Positions 13,109 to 26,292 of a stretch of DNA of 62,000 bases are shown here, in pieces. Below the pieces are notes generated by a model, which saw only the letters and a program-made list of their open reading frames with translations, was not told where the DNA came from and did no database searches. The translations under genes were made by a program, and so were the position numbers. Source of the stretch: Gnetum montanum (Eukaryota > Streptophyta > Gnetopsida > Gnetales > Gnetaceae); assembly GCA_015680685.1 (NCBI GenBank), contig MNCI01001382.1, forward strand, positions 1-62,000. The letters run 5' to 3'. How positions within the stretch are numbered: the stretch's first letter is position 1; every line of letters begins with the position of its first letter.

Positions 13109-16100
13109 GATCAAACTATGAGTACCTGGGAGCACATTAGTCTACCTTTGATGCTAAGTGCACCTCACGATGATGTAGAACAGTATATCAACCCTAATTA
13201 CCTAGTTCTTAAGCTTGAAGTTCTTATAGACTATGTAGGCTTGATAGAGAAATGTCTAGAATGGCCTAAAGACCTGGTTAAAATCCTTTACTTAGAGATG
13301 GACAACATAATTGAAGACTCTTTGGTTGAGGTTTCTATCACAACACATATTGGTAGAGAGAAAACCTTTAGACATGCCTTGTTGTCCTTTAAGGATGGAT
13401 CCTCAAGATATTACCAAATTAGGATCAACCTAGATCACCAACTTAGCATGACCTTCATGATCCCTTGGGGTACCTTTTGCAATACCATGATGCCATTTGA
13501 TCTTAAGAATGTAGGAGCAATCTATCAATGTGTCATGACCTACATGTTTAGCAATTACATGTTAGGTTTTCTCAATTATTACATGGAGAATATAGCCATT
13601 AAGTTCAAAGTGGCTGACAACCTTGCTAATAACCTAGATCTTGTGCTAAAATGATTCCTCAAGTATGAGCTTAGGCTCAATCCCAAGAAATGTATCTTTA
13701 GTGTCAAGACTAGTAAGATACTTGGATTTGTATTTTTTGAAGTAGGGATTTGTGTCAATCTTGATAAGGTTAACACCATATCAAAGTTAGCAATGCCTAC
13801 CAATCTCAAGGAACTTTGGGAACTACAAGGAAAATTGCAATTTATTCATAGGTTTATCACTAGGTTCACATAAAAGTTATAGCCCATGCAACACTTGGTT
13901 AAGAAAGGGGTTCACTATGAGTGGACAACTGAATGCTAAGAGGCCTTTGAAAACCTTAAGCAATAGTTAACACAACTACCAATGGTCTATTATACACAAG
14001 AGGGTAAACCATTTTACATCTACCTTGCCTTCTCCAATACATTCATTACCTCTCTAGTCTATCAAAGATGTAATGATGGAGCAAAGATGCCAGTATACTA
14101 CCTTAGTCATGCATTAGTAGCCCACAAGACCCAATACACTAAAGTGGAGAAGTGCTATCTAGCACTAATCGTCTCATTGAAAGAGTGGAGATACTAGCTC
14201 TCCAAAAGCCAAGTCAATTTCATTTGCAAAAATAATGTTCTTAAAGCCATAATGACCAACATCTACGAAAGCAGTCGTATAGCTTGATGGAAATTCATAA
14301 CTACTAGATTTGACCTTCATTACATCTCTCAATACTCAATAAAAGGTTAAGCTATAGCTGTAAAACTCATGGTATTACCTATGGATGAGTAAGCAACCAT
14401 AGATCTTAAGTTCCTTCATGAGTACATTAACACCATTAGCTAAGTTCTCAAGGGTTATGAGGTAGTCATGCACTTTGATGGAGCTTTAATTACCCATAGG
14501 GAAGTGCCACTTCCACCATAGCATTCCCATCTAGTGAAATCTAATCCTTCACCTATCATTTTGAGTTTTCATGTACCAACAACATAGTGGAGTATGAAGA
14601 TTTGATCAAAGGGGTGACAGTAACTCATGACCTAGGAATTAGATGCTTAATGATCAAAGGAGATTCACAACTTATGGTTAACCAAGTAATCAAAGTTGAT
14701 GCATGTAAAGCCAAACACTTACAATGTTATTGTGACTTAGGGAAACAACTGTTACAATAATTTATAGATGTTAATATCCAACACATACCGCAAAATGAAT
14801 ATGCCATAGCTGATACAATTGTAACATTAGCCCTTAGTGTGAGGCTAGATGTGTTTTGTAAGTTTCCCATAGTAATCATGTGTTATGCTATTCCCATCAT
14901 GTAGTAGAACTCTGAGGATACCTTTGTGGTCATTGTTCATACTGCTCCTACTAGGGATTGGTATGATGATATCAAGTTTTACCTTATGCATGGTGAATCC
15001 TCACAAGGCTTTACTACTACTCAAAAGAAAACTATATGTAAATGATCAAAGCAATATGTCATCATAGGTGATAATAGATTATTTCATCATTTCTATGATG
15101 ACATATTACTAAAGTTCTTGGGTAAAATTAAAGCTAGAATAGTCCTATAGAAGGTTCATGAGGGTGTTTATGGGGGACATATAGGACCTAGAGCTATGGT
15201 CACTAAGATCAAATGGTTAGGGTACTACTAGCCTTATATGGAGAGTGACTACCTAGAGAAGGTTAAGTGATGTGACATGTGCTAACATAGTAATCTAATA
15301 CATGTACCACTAACTAAGTTACACATTATTCAGAGAACTTGTCCATTTCAATTATGGGGTTGGATATCATTGGACCTATAATGCCTAAGTCTTTTGCAAA
15401 GCATATCTTCATCATCACTACAACCAAATACTTTACTAAGTAGGTTGAAGCTATTTCTATGAGGACTGTGCCTAAGAAAGTCTATATATTCATCCTGGAT
15501 AACATTATAGCCTATTTTGGCATACCCATGATCATAGTTATAGATAATGGACCAAAATTTAGTAGCCAAGAAATGAAATATTTCTATCATGACCTAGGCA
15601 TTAAACATTCTTTCTCATTGCATTATTACCCTCAAGCCAATGGACAAGAATAAGAAAACAATAAGGCCATCATAAACTTGCTCAAGAAGATGCTCTATAA
15701 TAGCAAGCGTAAATGGTGTGAGCATCTTGTCCATGCACTTTTGGCATATCATACAACTTACTACATAGCCACTGATGTAACATCTTATATCTTGGTTTAT
15801 GATTCTAATGCAATTTTACCTTTTGAATTACATGTACCATAGCTTCAAGTGGGCTTAACTAACTTCATCAAAAATAATCAAAGTAAGGAGTTATGGATAA
15901 TAGACCTAGACTAAGTGGAGGAGCAATGTATGTAAGTGCTTACTCACATTGATCACTATCAAGAGAGTTAGAAATGGTAGCACCATCATAACTTTACCAA
16001 TCATAAGATCAAGTAAGAAGACTTGGTCCTCAAAGCTATTCATGAGCATGTATATAAATTCTTAACCAACTAGGAAGGGTCTTTCCTTGTTACTAGAGCT

Positions 16101-16214
16101 GATGAGAATGGAGCATTTAGGATTGTCAACATGGATGAGAATGAGTTGGCCAATCTAGTTAATCATTTATATCTAAAGCCATATTACATGTATTCAACAA
16201 CCACTAACAAGTAA
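13109..16214 (+). pseudogene. pol: Tat-lineage pol, unit 1: RT (5' part deleted), RNase H, second RNase H, integrase
   Basis: Decayed polymerase polyprotein that would copy and integrate the element. An N-terminal extension (MSTWEHISLPL to VSITTH, 13118-13345) is shared with the other units. RT then begins abruptly at ALLSFKDG (about 13380). The fingers region seen in unit 4 is missing, so roughly 0.4 kb is deleted. Further on are TFMIPWGTFC, MPFDLKNVGAIYQ and the catalytic site, YMEN instead of YVDD at 13580-13591. RNase H follows (FYIYLAFSNT, YLSHALVAHKTQYTKVEKC, 14006-14190). A second RNase H (GYEVVMHFDGA at 14455, MIKGDSQLMVNQV near 14655, ADTIVTLAL near 14810) marks the Tat lineage. Integrase has its HHCC zinc region at 15150-15310, GLDIIGPI near 15360, VIDNGPKFSS near 15538 and YYPQANGQE near 15626, ending at about 16213. 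Many stops at former Gln codons. Confidence 0.85.
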
Positions 16215-16227
16215 GGCTACTTTACTA

Positions 16228-16437
16228 TGGCTTGTCGAGGCTTTAAACTAGTAACATGGTTTGCTAGGGCCTAAACTTGATGATGCCATGACCTATTGAG
16301 TTCTTAAATTGGCAATACAGCTTGCGAAGGTCCTAAACTAATACCATGGACTGCTACAACCTTAAATTGACATAACAGCCTACTAGGATATTAAACTAGT
16401 ATTATGGCCCACCATATCCTTAAACTCGCAACATTGG
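16228..16437. repeat. Tandem repeat of about 30 bp, seven diverged copies
   Basis: Directly after the integrase stop, units of the form ATGGCTTGCTAAGGCCTAAA-CTGGTAAC follow one another about every 30 bases. They begin near 16229, 16258, 16290, 16320, 16347, 16378 and 16405. Single or paired copies of the same unit occur near 12535, 12850, 21025, 31445, 31735 and 39200, always in element non-coding DNA. Confidence 0.6.
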
Positions 16438-17243
16438 TAACCTGGGTAGCTTGGTTTTATCATTCTCTGTGGCTTGTATACATTGTAATATTATAACATG
16501 CTTTGTTTACTTGGTTTTCTTGTCCTATTAAAGTTTTGTTTACAATATAAAGGTTGAAGATATTCTAAATATGCAACTCATTATAGCAACAAGTTATCAT
16601 GTGATCTCAATGTGCAAGATTTGGTGAGATTGTCATGTTGTGTCAAAAGTTCTTGTACGATTGCCCTGCATCCAACATCACTCCTTGAACCTAGTCCCAT
16701 AGCCAAATTATAACCTTCCATACCTTGGAAAATAATGTTGACCTATGTTTTCCACTCATGCACTATAGCCATGTGATATCTCCTTATCATGCTCCATCCT
16801 CAAAGCCCACTTAAAAGTAACATAGCTCATTTAGTTTAAGTCCATTGAACACAACTATTTTGATGGGAAAACCAAGTCCATTGAGTGTAATGCAACTCAT
16901 TAAATGGGAAAAGTATATCAAAATAGCCCTAGTAATGAGTCCCAATGAAGGTCTCACCCCACAAAACAAATTGGGGGAAGCAAATTACCAAGAGGCTGAA
17001 TGATAAATTAAGACTCAAAGCCTAATGGTTAAAGAAATGGTGTAGTGAACTGATTGGATCATCAAACACATTTGCCAAGTAACCAACACTTCAAGACAAT
17101 CATGTGTTAGACTATAGCTAGGGTGACAATACTTGGAATGCATTATTAGTCTCCATAACCATCTTTCTAATTACTATCTCCTCATGATAGCCTTATTGCA
17201 TCATCACAAGAACTCTTCAAATGGTTTGAAATAACTATATCAA
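16438..17243 (+). other. 3' untranslated region of unit 1
   Basis: Non-coding stretch between integrase and the polypurine tract. Diverged similarity to 57070-57740 of unit 4 can be followed (for example ATGTGATCTCAATGC against ATGTGATCTTAATGC, and AATGAAGGT followed by TCAC-CC), which supports one element structure in both places. No ORF worth reporting. Confidence 0.55.
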
Positions 17244-17255
17244 GTGTGGAGAGGG
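17242..17255 (+). other. Polypurine tract of unit 1
   Basis: Reads AGTGTGGAGAGGGAA just upstream of an LTR start. The equivalent AGTGTGGAGAGGGAG lies at 57740-57753. Purine-rich, conserved and placed where second-strand priming is expected. Confidence 0.6.
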
Positions 17256-17263
17256 AATATCAG

Positions 17264-18640
17264 TGGTGGACCTATAGTGGTATTTTGTATTCTTTGTCAG
17301 TACCTCTTAGATCAATCCTCTAGACACCAACAAAGAGGGATCAATGAAACACCACCAAATTTGCATATTGTAACCTTTGTAACTCCATCTCATGACATCC
17401 AAGGTAAAAATTCATTGTAAATGTGAAAATTGTAACTCATAAAAGGAAATCTCACATATTTCATACTTTTGGAGGTGAAAAATGCCTCACAAGTACCAAA
17501 AGCCTTACTTCCCAAGTGAAAAGGTTCACCTAGTATCTATATTTGGGCTTGTGGAGGTTAAAAATGCCTTTTGGAATGCCAAAAATGATATTTTGATATT
17601 TATGGGGGGTTTACACCTTTCTAAACTAACAAACCTATGTAAGATGCTAAGCCAGCTAGAAAACATCAAAGCTAGTATGGAAGAGTGCAAGAGGTGGATC
17701 TCACCTACTCCTAGCATGGAGAAAGGGATAAGTCAGTTTGGAGGGGTTTGACCTTCACCCCAAGCATTAGTCTCTCATCCCCCTTTGACTTTGACACCTC
17801 CTCCACATCATGGGAGCTACATGACCAAGATTTTGACATCAACTCTAGCTAGGATCTTGCATGCCAGTGTGGAAGGTCTAACCCTAGCATTTATCTCTCA
17901 TCTTCCTTATCATTGATACACTTTCCCTAATGTGGAGGATTTAGCTAGCATGGAGGGATCAACCACTATGGATGCATGGGGGTGGATCTCACCTATTCTT
18001 TCTAAATATGGTAATAATTTTTAGCAATTTGGCAACCAACTTTCAGCCAATCTATCAACCATTTGTAGCCAATTTCTAGCCCAAATCATGGCCAAAATCC
18101 TATAAAATTCAAACCTTGGTATCATTTCAATGTTCCACACCTTGGGAATTTGCATACATTGAGCATTTGACATCCAAGGACTCTTGCTTCTTAGTAGAAA
18201 CATAGCTTTTTTGGGCCTGATAGCATGGAACCATTATAACCCTATTACCCCTTTTGGGATCTATGAGAATAGAATATCAACATTACCTCCATATGATCTT
18301 CAAATCATAGTGTGGAGCATCTTGATAGCCTCTATCCTTCATGTCTCCCAAACCCAATAGTGATCCAAGAGGTCAATTTGGAGTAGTAGTAGAGAAGGTT
18401 TGAAAATATCAAGAGTTGTTAAGCATTTGGGTCATGGAGTAGATTCTATCTTCTTCAACAAAATTGGAACCCCTACCCAAGTGAACCCCCCTTTGCTCTT
18501 CTACAAGTACTTTTATACATATTTCTAAACTCATTCTTTGTTTAATTGATAAATTTTATAGTTTCAGTTTGTGTGAAATTTGCATTCATTTTGGGTTTTA
18601 GATCAGCAAACTTTTTACATTTGTTTACACCCCCATTTTG
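17264..18640 (+). mobile_element. LTR between units 1 and 2 (3' edge approximate)
   Basis: The LTR start is placed at TGGTGGACC just after the polypurine tract. The first 90 bases align with 57758 onward (both contain GATCAATCCTC and ACAACAAAGAGGGA-like runs). The segment CTAAGTTCTTAAGTGAT at 18648 matches 58825 and is taken as just past the LTR. The LTR contains the word of the unit-1 array (TAGCATGGA, GTGTGGA, TAGTATGGA at about 17670-18220). It is followed at once by gag of the next unit, so one LTR seems to serve two head-to-tail elements. I did not find a primer binding site. Confidence 0.5.
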
Positions 18641-18738
18641 CACCTTCCTAAGTTCTTAAGTGATCTATTAGACTACCTAGGGTATCTTGAATCCCATTTT
18701 TTATTAGAGGCCCTAGGGATTCTAGGTTGAGGGTTCTT

Positions 18739-19720
18739 ATGGCTGAGAATCCTTGGTTTCTCTAGTGGTCAAGAGTTTTTGTAGTAATAGGAGTAGTAAA
18801 TGACTTCTCCAACTACAATCTTTATTACTTAGAGCCCTGGTCATTAAGCCAAGCCTTCTTGCAAACTAAGAATGTTGAGGAGGTAGCTAAGGCTAGCAAT
18901 GACCTAGCCTTTGTGGCCTATAAAAATAAACATGCAAAGAGGAATAATAATAAAACTAGGCAAGAACATATGATCATGGATACAGTGACAAAAGAGTCAA
19001 AATAAGTAGGAAGACAAGGATCACCATCAATAAACACATCATCTAACTCATCACAACCATCCACTTCCTATGCCCAAAATAAACTAGGATCAAACTTTGG
19101 ATGGAAGAATAGATTGAAGTATACTAGGTTATTGATGAAGCCCTTTGAGCTATTAGAACAATTGCTTAAAGACAAGCATACACAACATAAGTAGATTCTT
19201 GAGGAGGCACATAAGAGGCATGATCTCCTTTGTGACATAGCTAGACCCAATGATAGTAACTAAGGATGATCCAAAGCTACCAAAGTACTTTAATCTAGAT
19301 AGGTTTTGCCATTATAATGAAATGGTTGGTCATGACACCAATTTTTGCCTAGAATTAAAGGATGACCTCTAGAAGATGATAGATCATGGAAAGTTAGCAT
19401 TGAATAAGCCCAACTCTCACAACACCAACAAGAACTTCTATACTATAGCCTCATTCACAAATCCAAATGGTCTAATCCTCCTAGGAAACCATTTGCTATT
19501 AGAGTACCACTATATCCTTAAAACATAAATCCTAGAGAGACTTTCATCATATGGGTATCACCTTTTCTAGCCCTTAAGAATCTTTTCATCATATGTGTTA
19601 CACCTTTAGTGGAATCAACATCACAACCAAGACCATGAGTTGCTAATCCTCCAAAGCCTAACGAACCACTTGTTATCTAGGTCCCTCCACCTTTGACAAG
19701 TGAAACCATGATAAACCATG
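18739..19720 (+). pseudogene. gag: Gag, C-terminal part with zinc knuckle (unit 2)
   Basis: Decayed Gag fragment. From a possible ATG at 18739 one frame reads YLEPWSLSQAFLQTKN, a Ser/Gln-rich linker and YTRLLMKPFELLEQLLKDK (19120-19170), a form typical of the region before the nucleocapsid of plant Ty3 elements. After a frame change near 19262 comes CHYNEMVGHDTNFC (19307-19348), a zinc-knuckle-like motif, then LELKDDL-KMIDHGKLA, the usual continuation in these Gags. The N-terminal capsid core is not seen, so the front of gag is deleted or too decayed. The Pro-rich tail (VPPPLTSE at about 19680-19700) leads towards the protease. Confidence 0.7.
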
Positions 19721-20039
19721 ATTAAAGCTCACCTATAATGTCCAACAAGTTAACAGTAAACAAGGAATCATTATCAAAATGATGACGGAAAAAACTTGTC
19801 ACCAAACTAACAACTAAGCCCACTAAAGGTGGCCAATAGCAAAAGGCTTTAAAATTAACTAACTTACTGAGGTTTACACCAAGACCAACTACATCCATGA
19901 ATAAGGGGCCCAAGGCACATACATCAAAACCTAAGCCACAAACTCTAAGAAGGATAGAGGAAGTTAAGAACACTAAGGCTAAAACATAATATGCCATGGG
20001 AAAGAGTTTTCTTATAACAATGCAGTAAGCCAAAAGATC

Positions 20040-20925
20040 ATTAAAATAAAATAACACATCAACAATCTTGTATGACTTGGTCATGACCTCTCCTACTCAT
20101 AGGGATGCACTAGCCCAAGTGTTGACTTTTATTCCTGTGAAAAGAACCATGCATACTAATAGAGAGTCCATCCACTTTATCATTAAGCAAGCTTCACTTG
20201 GGAAAAATGAGCATGAATATTGACTCTTGAAATGGAGAAGTGCTATCTTCTCCTCTTCTCATTACTATAGGTATTGGCAGGTACAAGGTTCTTTGTGTTC
20301 ATGTGGATGATGAGGTGACAACTAATGTGATACCATTTTCCATTGTTGACAAACTAGTCTTAACCAGGAATAACCAAGAAACCACTACCTTAGCACCTAA
20401 ATCATTCAATAGGTCATGGGTAGTGGTGTGAGGTTCTATCTCTTTGGATTTTGTAGTTGGTGAGAAATTCCCTACATTCACCAACTTCTTAGTGGTTGAA
20501 GAAACACCTAACTTTAACTTTATCCTAGGAATGCCACGGTTACCAAAGTTTCATGAAATCTCATGTCCTATGCATAAGGAGATTCACTTGCCCTAAGAGG
20601 ATGGTAAAATTGTCATTCATGGGGATAATATGTTACTATCTTTGGTTAACTATGTCAACATTGATTGAGGTTTAGAGGTGAATTTTCAAGAGATAACTGT
20701 TAATACTTAGACTAGGAACACTGAAAACAAGGATAATAATAATGTTAGCAATATAAACTTTGTAACATGGGATGGTCAATGAAAATCCATGCATCTTACC
20801 ATGTTGAACAAGAGAGATGGTGATCATAAGATCATGATAAAGGTACTCATTGATCTATTGAAGATCAACCAACAAGTTCATAGTAAATGTCTTATCACTT
20901 CTTTGGTTAATGGTTGATTATTTAC
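20040..20925 (+). pseudogene. Aspartic protease region (unit 2)
   Basis: Retroviral-type aspartic protease that would cleave the polyproteins. It begins with the Tat-type pre-protease segment TILYDLVMTSPTHRDALAQV (20068-20127). It continues with HVDDEVTTNVIPFSIVDKL near 20299-20355, where the catalytic DDG has become DDE. The flap and body follow with ISLDFVVGEKFPTFTNFLVV, FILGMPRLPKF and KEIHLP (20430-20595). A coding-like tail (NKRDGDHKIMIKVLIDLLK) runs to a stop near 20920. At least one frame change near 20225 and several stops. The nearest relative in the window is 43050-43745. Confidence 0.75.
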
Positions 20926-21149
20926 CTTTATGATGTTATATCATGTTTCAATATTGGCTCTAGTCTTATATTCTATTTTGAGAGCATCCCATACTTGCTA
21001 GTCAAGTATGGACCTTGACTGACTAAGGCCTAAAACTAGCAACATTATGATCTACCAAGGTCTAAAATTGGTAAATTAGTGGCCTCTATTCCTTGTATTA
21101 TTTTATATTTATAATGTGACATAATAAACCTTGTCTTACCTCTTTTCAT

Positions 21150-24100
21150 TTCATGGTCAAATTTTTCTTAGTAACTTTGCATTTTATAGTCATTTTAACT
21201 AGTAGTCTTTTACACTAAAAATTAAAAAAAAAATAGAAAAATGTAAAACATGAAAATTGATCAAAAATTATCATCTTTCACAAAAAAAACTAGTGTACAA
21301 ATTTTCACCACAATTTAGATTGACTCACACTTTAAACATAGTTTAGGATGATTAGCAAAGCTTATATATTTCCCAACATATTTATATCATACAGGTGGCT
21401 TCTCACCAGCTTCCTTGTGTCCAAATAATTCAAACATTGATTAGTGAAAGCCCAAAGGGCTAGTTCATAACATATGCCCAATATTTGGCCATTTTTTAGC
21501 CTCTAAAAGCTAAATTTAGGCCTTAAAAGCTAGGTAGACTTAGGAACTACATTGGCCAATGTAGTGTCATCATAGTTGCTCATACAAGTGGCTTTCACTA
21601 GCTTCCTTGAGTCTAAATGAATTAAAAATTAAATAGTGGAAGTCTAGAGGCCTAGGACATAAAATAAGCTTAGGATCTGGTCACTGTTTAGTGACTAAAA
21701 GCGGAATTCAGGCCTTGATAGTTGGGAAAACTAATGACTACATTGGCTAGTGTAGTTGCTTATACAGGTGGCTTTTCACTAGCTTCCTTGAGTCCAAATG
21801 ACTTAAACATTAATTAGTGGAAGCCTAAAGACCTAGGACATGACACAAGCCTAATATGTATCCATTTTTCAACCTCTAAAAATTAAATTTAGTGCTTAAA
21901 CGCTATGTATACTAAGGAAGTATGTTGGCTAGCATAGTTCCAATTTAGTTACCTCATAAAAACATAATAACAACTCAAAGATATCAACTTCACCTTCAAA
22001 CTCATCATCCAAGTTCCAAACCCTAGAAAGAATCTCTAGCAACTCTGTAACTTCATAAAATCAATACAAGATGCCAAAAATCATTTATCATGGATGAACT
22101 ATGCTGGTAGGCATCCTAACTACATTAGCCAACATAGTCCCAATGTAGTTAACATGCATTTAGTCATCAAATACCTCAAATGATCTTAAAACTAACATTT
22201 CCTAATATTTACACTTGCTCAGAGCCTTTGGTGATCCTACAATGTCAAATTGTAGAGCAAAAACAAGTTAATCCCACTCCCATCTTGGAACTATGTTGGG
22301 GATAATCCCAACTACACCAGCTAGTGTACCCTAGTGTAGCTGGTTGGAGTTTGAACATCAAATGCCAAAAATATCCTTCAAAGTAACATATTGTAGCATT
22401 TACAACTTTCTAGAGTCTTTGAAACTCTAAATTTCCAAATAATGAAACAAAAATAAGTAAAAAATCACCTTAACCTTAGAGCTACACTAGGCATGATCTC
22501 AACTACATTGGCCAGCTTAGTTTTAGAGTAGTTAATTGAAAAAACTTTGAAATTAGACCACTAACATGTTGAATTGACTTCCCAATGCATCATCCTAATC
22601 CTAGAACCTTTATGGAGCCTCTAGAGTTCACTAAACCCTATACATTAAGTTGAAAATGGCTAAAACTTATCATACACCCCACACCTAGGTTGGGACTACA
22701 TTGGGACAATCCTTAGGCAACCATCAAAATTAATCATTTTGAGTCTAAAACCTAACTATAAACATTAGAAATTGAAAAAACCCAAGAATCTATTTAATCA
22801 ATCATAACATTTCACTAAAAATGAAGATTTATTACATGACTACACTATAGTAGGCTTGGACTACATTGACTAGCGTAGTCCCAACATAGTCATGATTTTA
22901 GAATGATTTGACTAGTGAGGTAACACTTCAAATAGCCCAAAACCTGACTTGGAAACCCAAAACCCTATTTAATCTTACCTAGTTGTAATTTGACCTTATT
23001 TTAACCTTGGAAATGCTAGGTTTCCTTCATCTATGCTAAGGCTAGGTTCAACTATGTTGGCCAACATAGTCCAAGTAGGGAATGGTGATTTCAACATCCA
23101 AACAACCTCCAAAATCAACCATCCTAAGCCAAAATCCTAGCTAGGAACACTAGTAACTCCAAGAACCCAAGGACCTAGTCAATTAACCATAGAAACACAT
23201 AAAAAGCCAAGATTCACATCATACTATGCTGAGGCAGGCCATGCCTACCCTAGTTAGCATACTCCTAACATAGTCATGATTTTGGATCGGTTTGGCTAGT
23301 ACCATGACATCCAAAATGACCTGATATTTGACTTGAGAAATCCAGAGCATTGTTTAACATTTCCTAGTCACAAATTCACCTTGTTTTAACCATAGGAAAA
23401 TAAAATGCTATTAATCTATGCCAGGATAGACTTCAAAAGCAACTATGTTGGCCTTTTGGTGTAGAAAAGTTGATCTACACTAGGGATGGAAGTGGTAGAA
23501 GCTAGGATGGATGTAAATATCTAATCCAATGTGTTGAAGCTTGAGAGTGATGGAGAGAGAATGATTTGTGCAAAATTGTTTCTTAAAAATCACTCCTAAC
23601 CTTATGCACCCCCTTGGAAATCCTTGGTTTTCCAAAACACTCATCCAAGTCCCATTAAACTCAATGATCATAATTGGTAAGTAGAACTATGCTAGGTGAG
23701 TGAGAAACTGATGCATAAAAAAAATTCAAATTCAAGGTGGATCCCACAAAATGCCTAGAAATAAAGCCAATGGAAATCCTAGCACACTTGGATTTTTAGT
23801 TTCCTAGGATGGTCACGCTAGGTTTCAAGCATCTAGAAGCCTTGAAATAAATTGTAAAATCCAGTTACTACAAAAAATAACCTTCCAACCATCCGTCAAT
23901 TCCATGAAACCTTATTCCAAAAATGGAAAACTAGGTGTTGACATTGATGGAAACCAGACAACAAGGTAGCTAGAAACTCATATCAAAGCTTCCCATTTGT
24001 GGCAACTACACTAACTAATGGCATACACTCTCTAGAATAATCATGAGTAGGAAGATGCTTCTTACCATCAAAAAACTTCTATTTAACTCTAAAACTATCA

Positions 24101-25470
24101 TACCATATACTAAACCATAACCAAAATCTCCAATAGCTCTAAAATTGCGTGAAACCTTTTAAAACCCATCAAAACCTAATTTTCTTGAATGGACTATGTT
24201 GGAGAAGGCCTTAACTATGCTAGCTAGTGTAGTCACTAGTAGTTGAGAAAGAAATGACCATTAAATACTTAAAATAACTTTCAAACTAACATATTTTGTC
24301 ATCAAATTCACCTTAGAACCTTTGGTAGCCTTGAAATAGCATACAACTAACCTAGAACATGAAAAATTTCATTCCACATTGTAGACTATGCTAAAGGTAA
24401 TCCTAACTATGCTAGTTGTTATAGTCCCATCATAGTTGGACCATGGTGGATTTCTAAAACAAAGAAATAACCTCTAGACTATCATATTTTAACCTTAGAA
24501 TTCCTTCAGCACCTCCAATGACCTTGTATTGATGAATTGTGCAATAGAACAAGACCAAAATCCATTTTCACATTAGGACTATGCTAGGGAGGCTTTGGAC
24601 TATGATAGCTAGTGTAGTCCAAGTGTAGTACACCTAGAAAAACAACACAAAAAGCCAAATATATGTTAAATTGACCTCTCAGTACATCCTATCAATTCCA
24701 AAGCCCTATCGGAGACCCTAGAAACCTATAAACCCTATAACCTCTAATAAAAGTGGTCAAAACTCATCTTACACACCACATCCACACTATGACTATGTTG
24801 GTTAGTGTAGTCTAATGGTGTTTGGCTAGTGTGACATCAAATTGACCATCAAAACAAATAATTTCAAGCTTGAAACCGTAGTTTTTGATAATAGTGATCT
24901 TAGAACTTGAAAACCTTGTTAATCAACCATAGAATTACATCAAAATTCAAATTCCATGTTCTGACTATGGTAGAGCAAGCCTGGACTATGTTGGATAGTT
25001 TATTCCTAGTATGGTCATGGTTTGAGATTTAATTAATTGGTGAATTGACATTCAAAAAAATCCAAAACCTACCTTGAAAAGCTAGAACCTTGTTTAGCCT
25101 TAAAAATTTTGAAATTCACCTTCTTTTAATGCTAAAAATACTAAATTAATCCCATCTACATTAAGGCCAAGTTCAACTATGTTGGCTAGTTTATTCATAA
25201 TGGGAAATTGTTATTTCAATGCCTAAATAACTTCTTTTATCAACCATCTTGTGTCAAAACCTTGGGCAAGAACACTGGTAACCCTGGGAATCCATGAGAT
25301 TGTTCAATTGACTACATAAACCCACCAAAACCTATATTTTGGACATGACTATGCTAGAATAGTAATGACTACATTGGCTAGTGTAGTGACAACTGAGTCA
25401 TCATTAGGAATTGACAAAACTAGTATTTTGACATTTCGAATGATAAAAAATTTGACTTAAAACATCTAGA
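21150..25470. repeat. Satellite array with word ACTATGTTGG / CTAGTGTAGT, period 192 bp
   Basis: About twenty diverged monomers. Word starts were read at 21546, 21737, 21918, 22119, 22311, 22502, 22695, 22860, 23051, 23244, 23442 and, after a less regular stretch, 24214, 24406, 24599, 24792, 24985, 25176 and 25368. The last seven are spaced 191-193. Two copies are perfect 20-bp palindromes: ACTACATTGGCCAATGTAGT at 21546-21565 and ACTATGTTGGCCAACATAGT at 23051-23070. The array lies between protease and the antisense ORF remnant, a position with no array in unit 4. Confidence 0.85.
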
Positions 25471-25508
25471 ACCTTGATCTGAGGTGTGGAGGTTCTAGCT
25501 ATAATAGT

Positions 25509-26290
25509 TCAATCCATGCTATCGACATCTACCCACCAACTATGCATCATACCATCATCCTTGTACTTTTTGTATACAAGGTTAAACCTACTGGCATATT
25601 CATTAAAGTCCCCTCTTAATTGTTGATACATAGTAGCTCTAATTTGGGGACTCTTAGTGAGTTTATCCAAAGCAGTTTGAGCTAATGCCAGGATTTGATC
25701 ATTGATGATTAGGCATTGATCATTGACCTTGTACCTGTAAGAAGTCAATTAATGAAGTTAGGTAAGGTAATCAAGCCAAAAGCATAAAAGCATTACAATA
25801 ATCATGTTTACCCCTATAGATGGTGCACAATGCTAGGTGGGTTTTGGAATAATGTGTGGGCTTTATGTGCCACCATCAAAGTATTTTCAGTATTATACTG
25901 ACTTTACTCTAGCATCGTCCAAATTTCTAAAAGGTAACATGAACTTATGGCATCTACTAGTCCCCATATAGTCTTAGGAAGTGGCATGTTAGTAATATAC
26001 CTAGTAATTAGGCTAGATGCCCAAGGTAATAAGGTCTCCAAAATGGCCTTGTCAACATCTGCGAACAAGTGTGACCACAACATCACATTGAAGTTTCTAA
26101 GGAGATAGGTAATGAAGTCTCTTACCCTAGGCTAGAACCACAACAAGAGCTTACCAAAAGGCATGTCATGTGGTGGAGTATTGATCTTGGGATGACCAAT
26201 GTAGCACAAAATAGCAACCAACTCCACTATGATGAGGATAGGCCTTAAGAAGACTATGCATGAAACCGAATAAAAACATTATGACCAATT
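25509..26290 (-). pseudogene. Antisense ORF remnant, N-terminal part (unit 2)
   Basis: Reads leftwards. MLWSHLFADVDKAILETLLP and RYITNMPLPKTIWGLVDAIS (26086-25960), NTLMVAHKAHTLFQNPPSIV (about 25880-25820), then RYKVNDQCLIINDQILALA and QIRATMYQQLRGDFNEYAS (25740-25600) match the unit-1 and unit-4 copies. It is the best preserved copy of this segment and should be used to seed a family search. It stops at TAG-TAA-like sequence near 25509, where the 192-bp array begins, so the middle and acidic tail are lost. Confidence 0.7.
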
Positions 26291-26292
26291 AC

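Noticed and set aside
17477-17760. 89-codon plus-strand ORF in the LTR region
   Set aside because: It spans LTR sequence and word copies (AGTATGGA, TAGCATGGA) and has no counterpart in the LTR at 57.8 kb.
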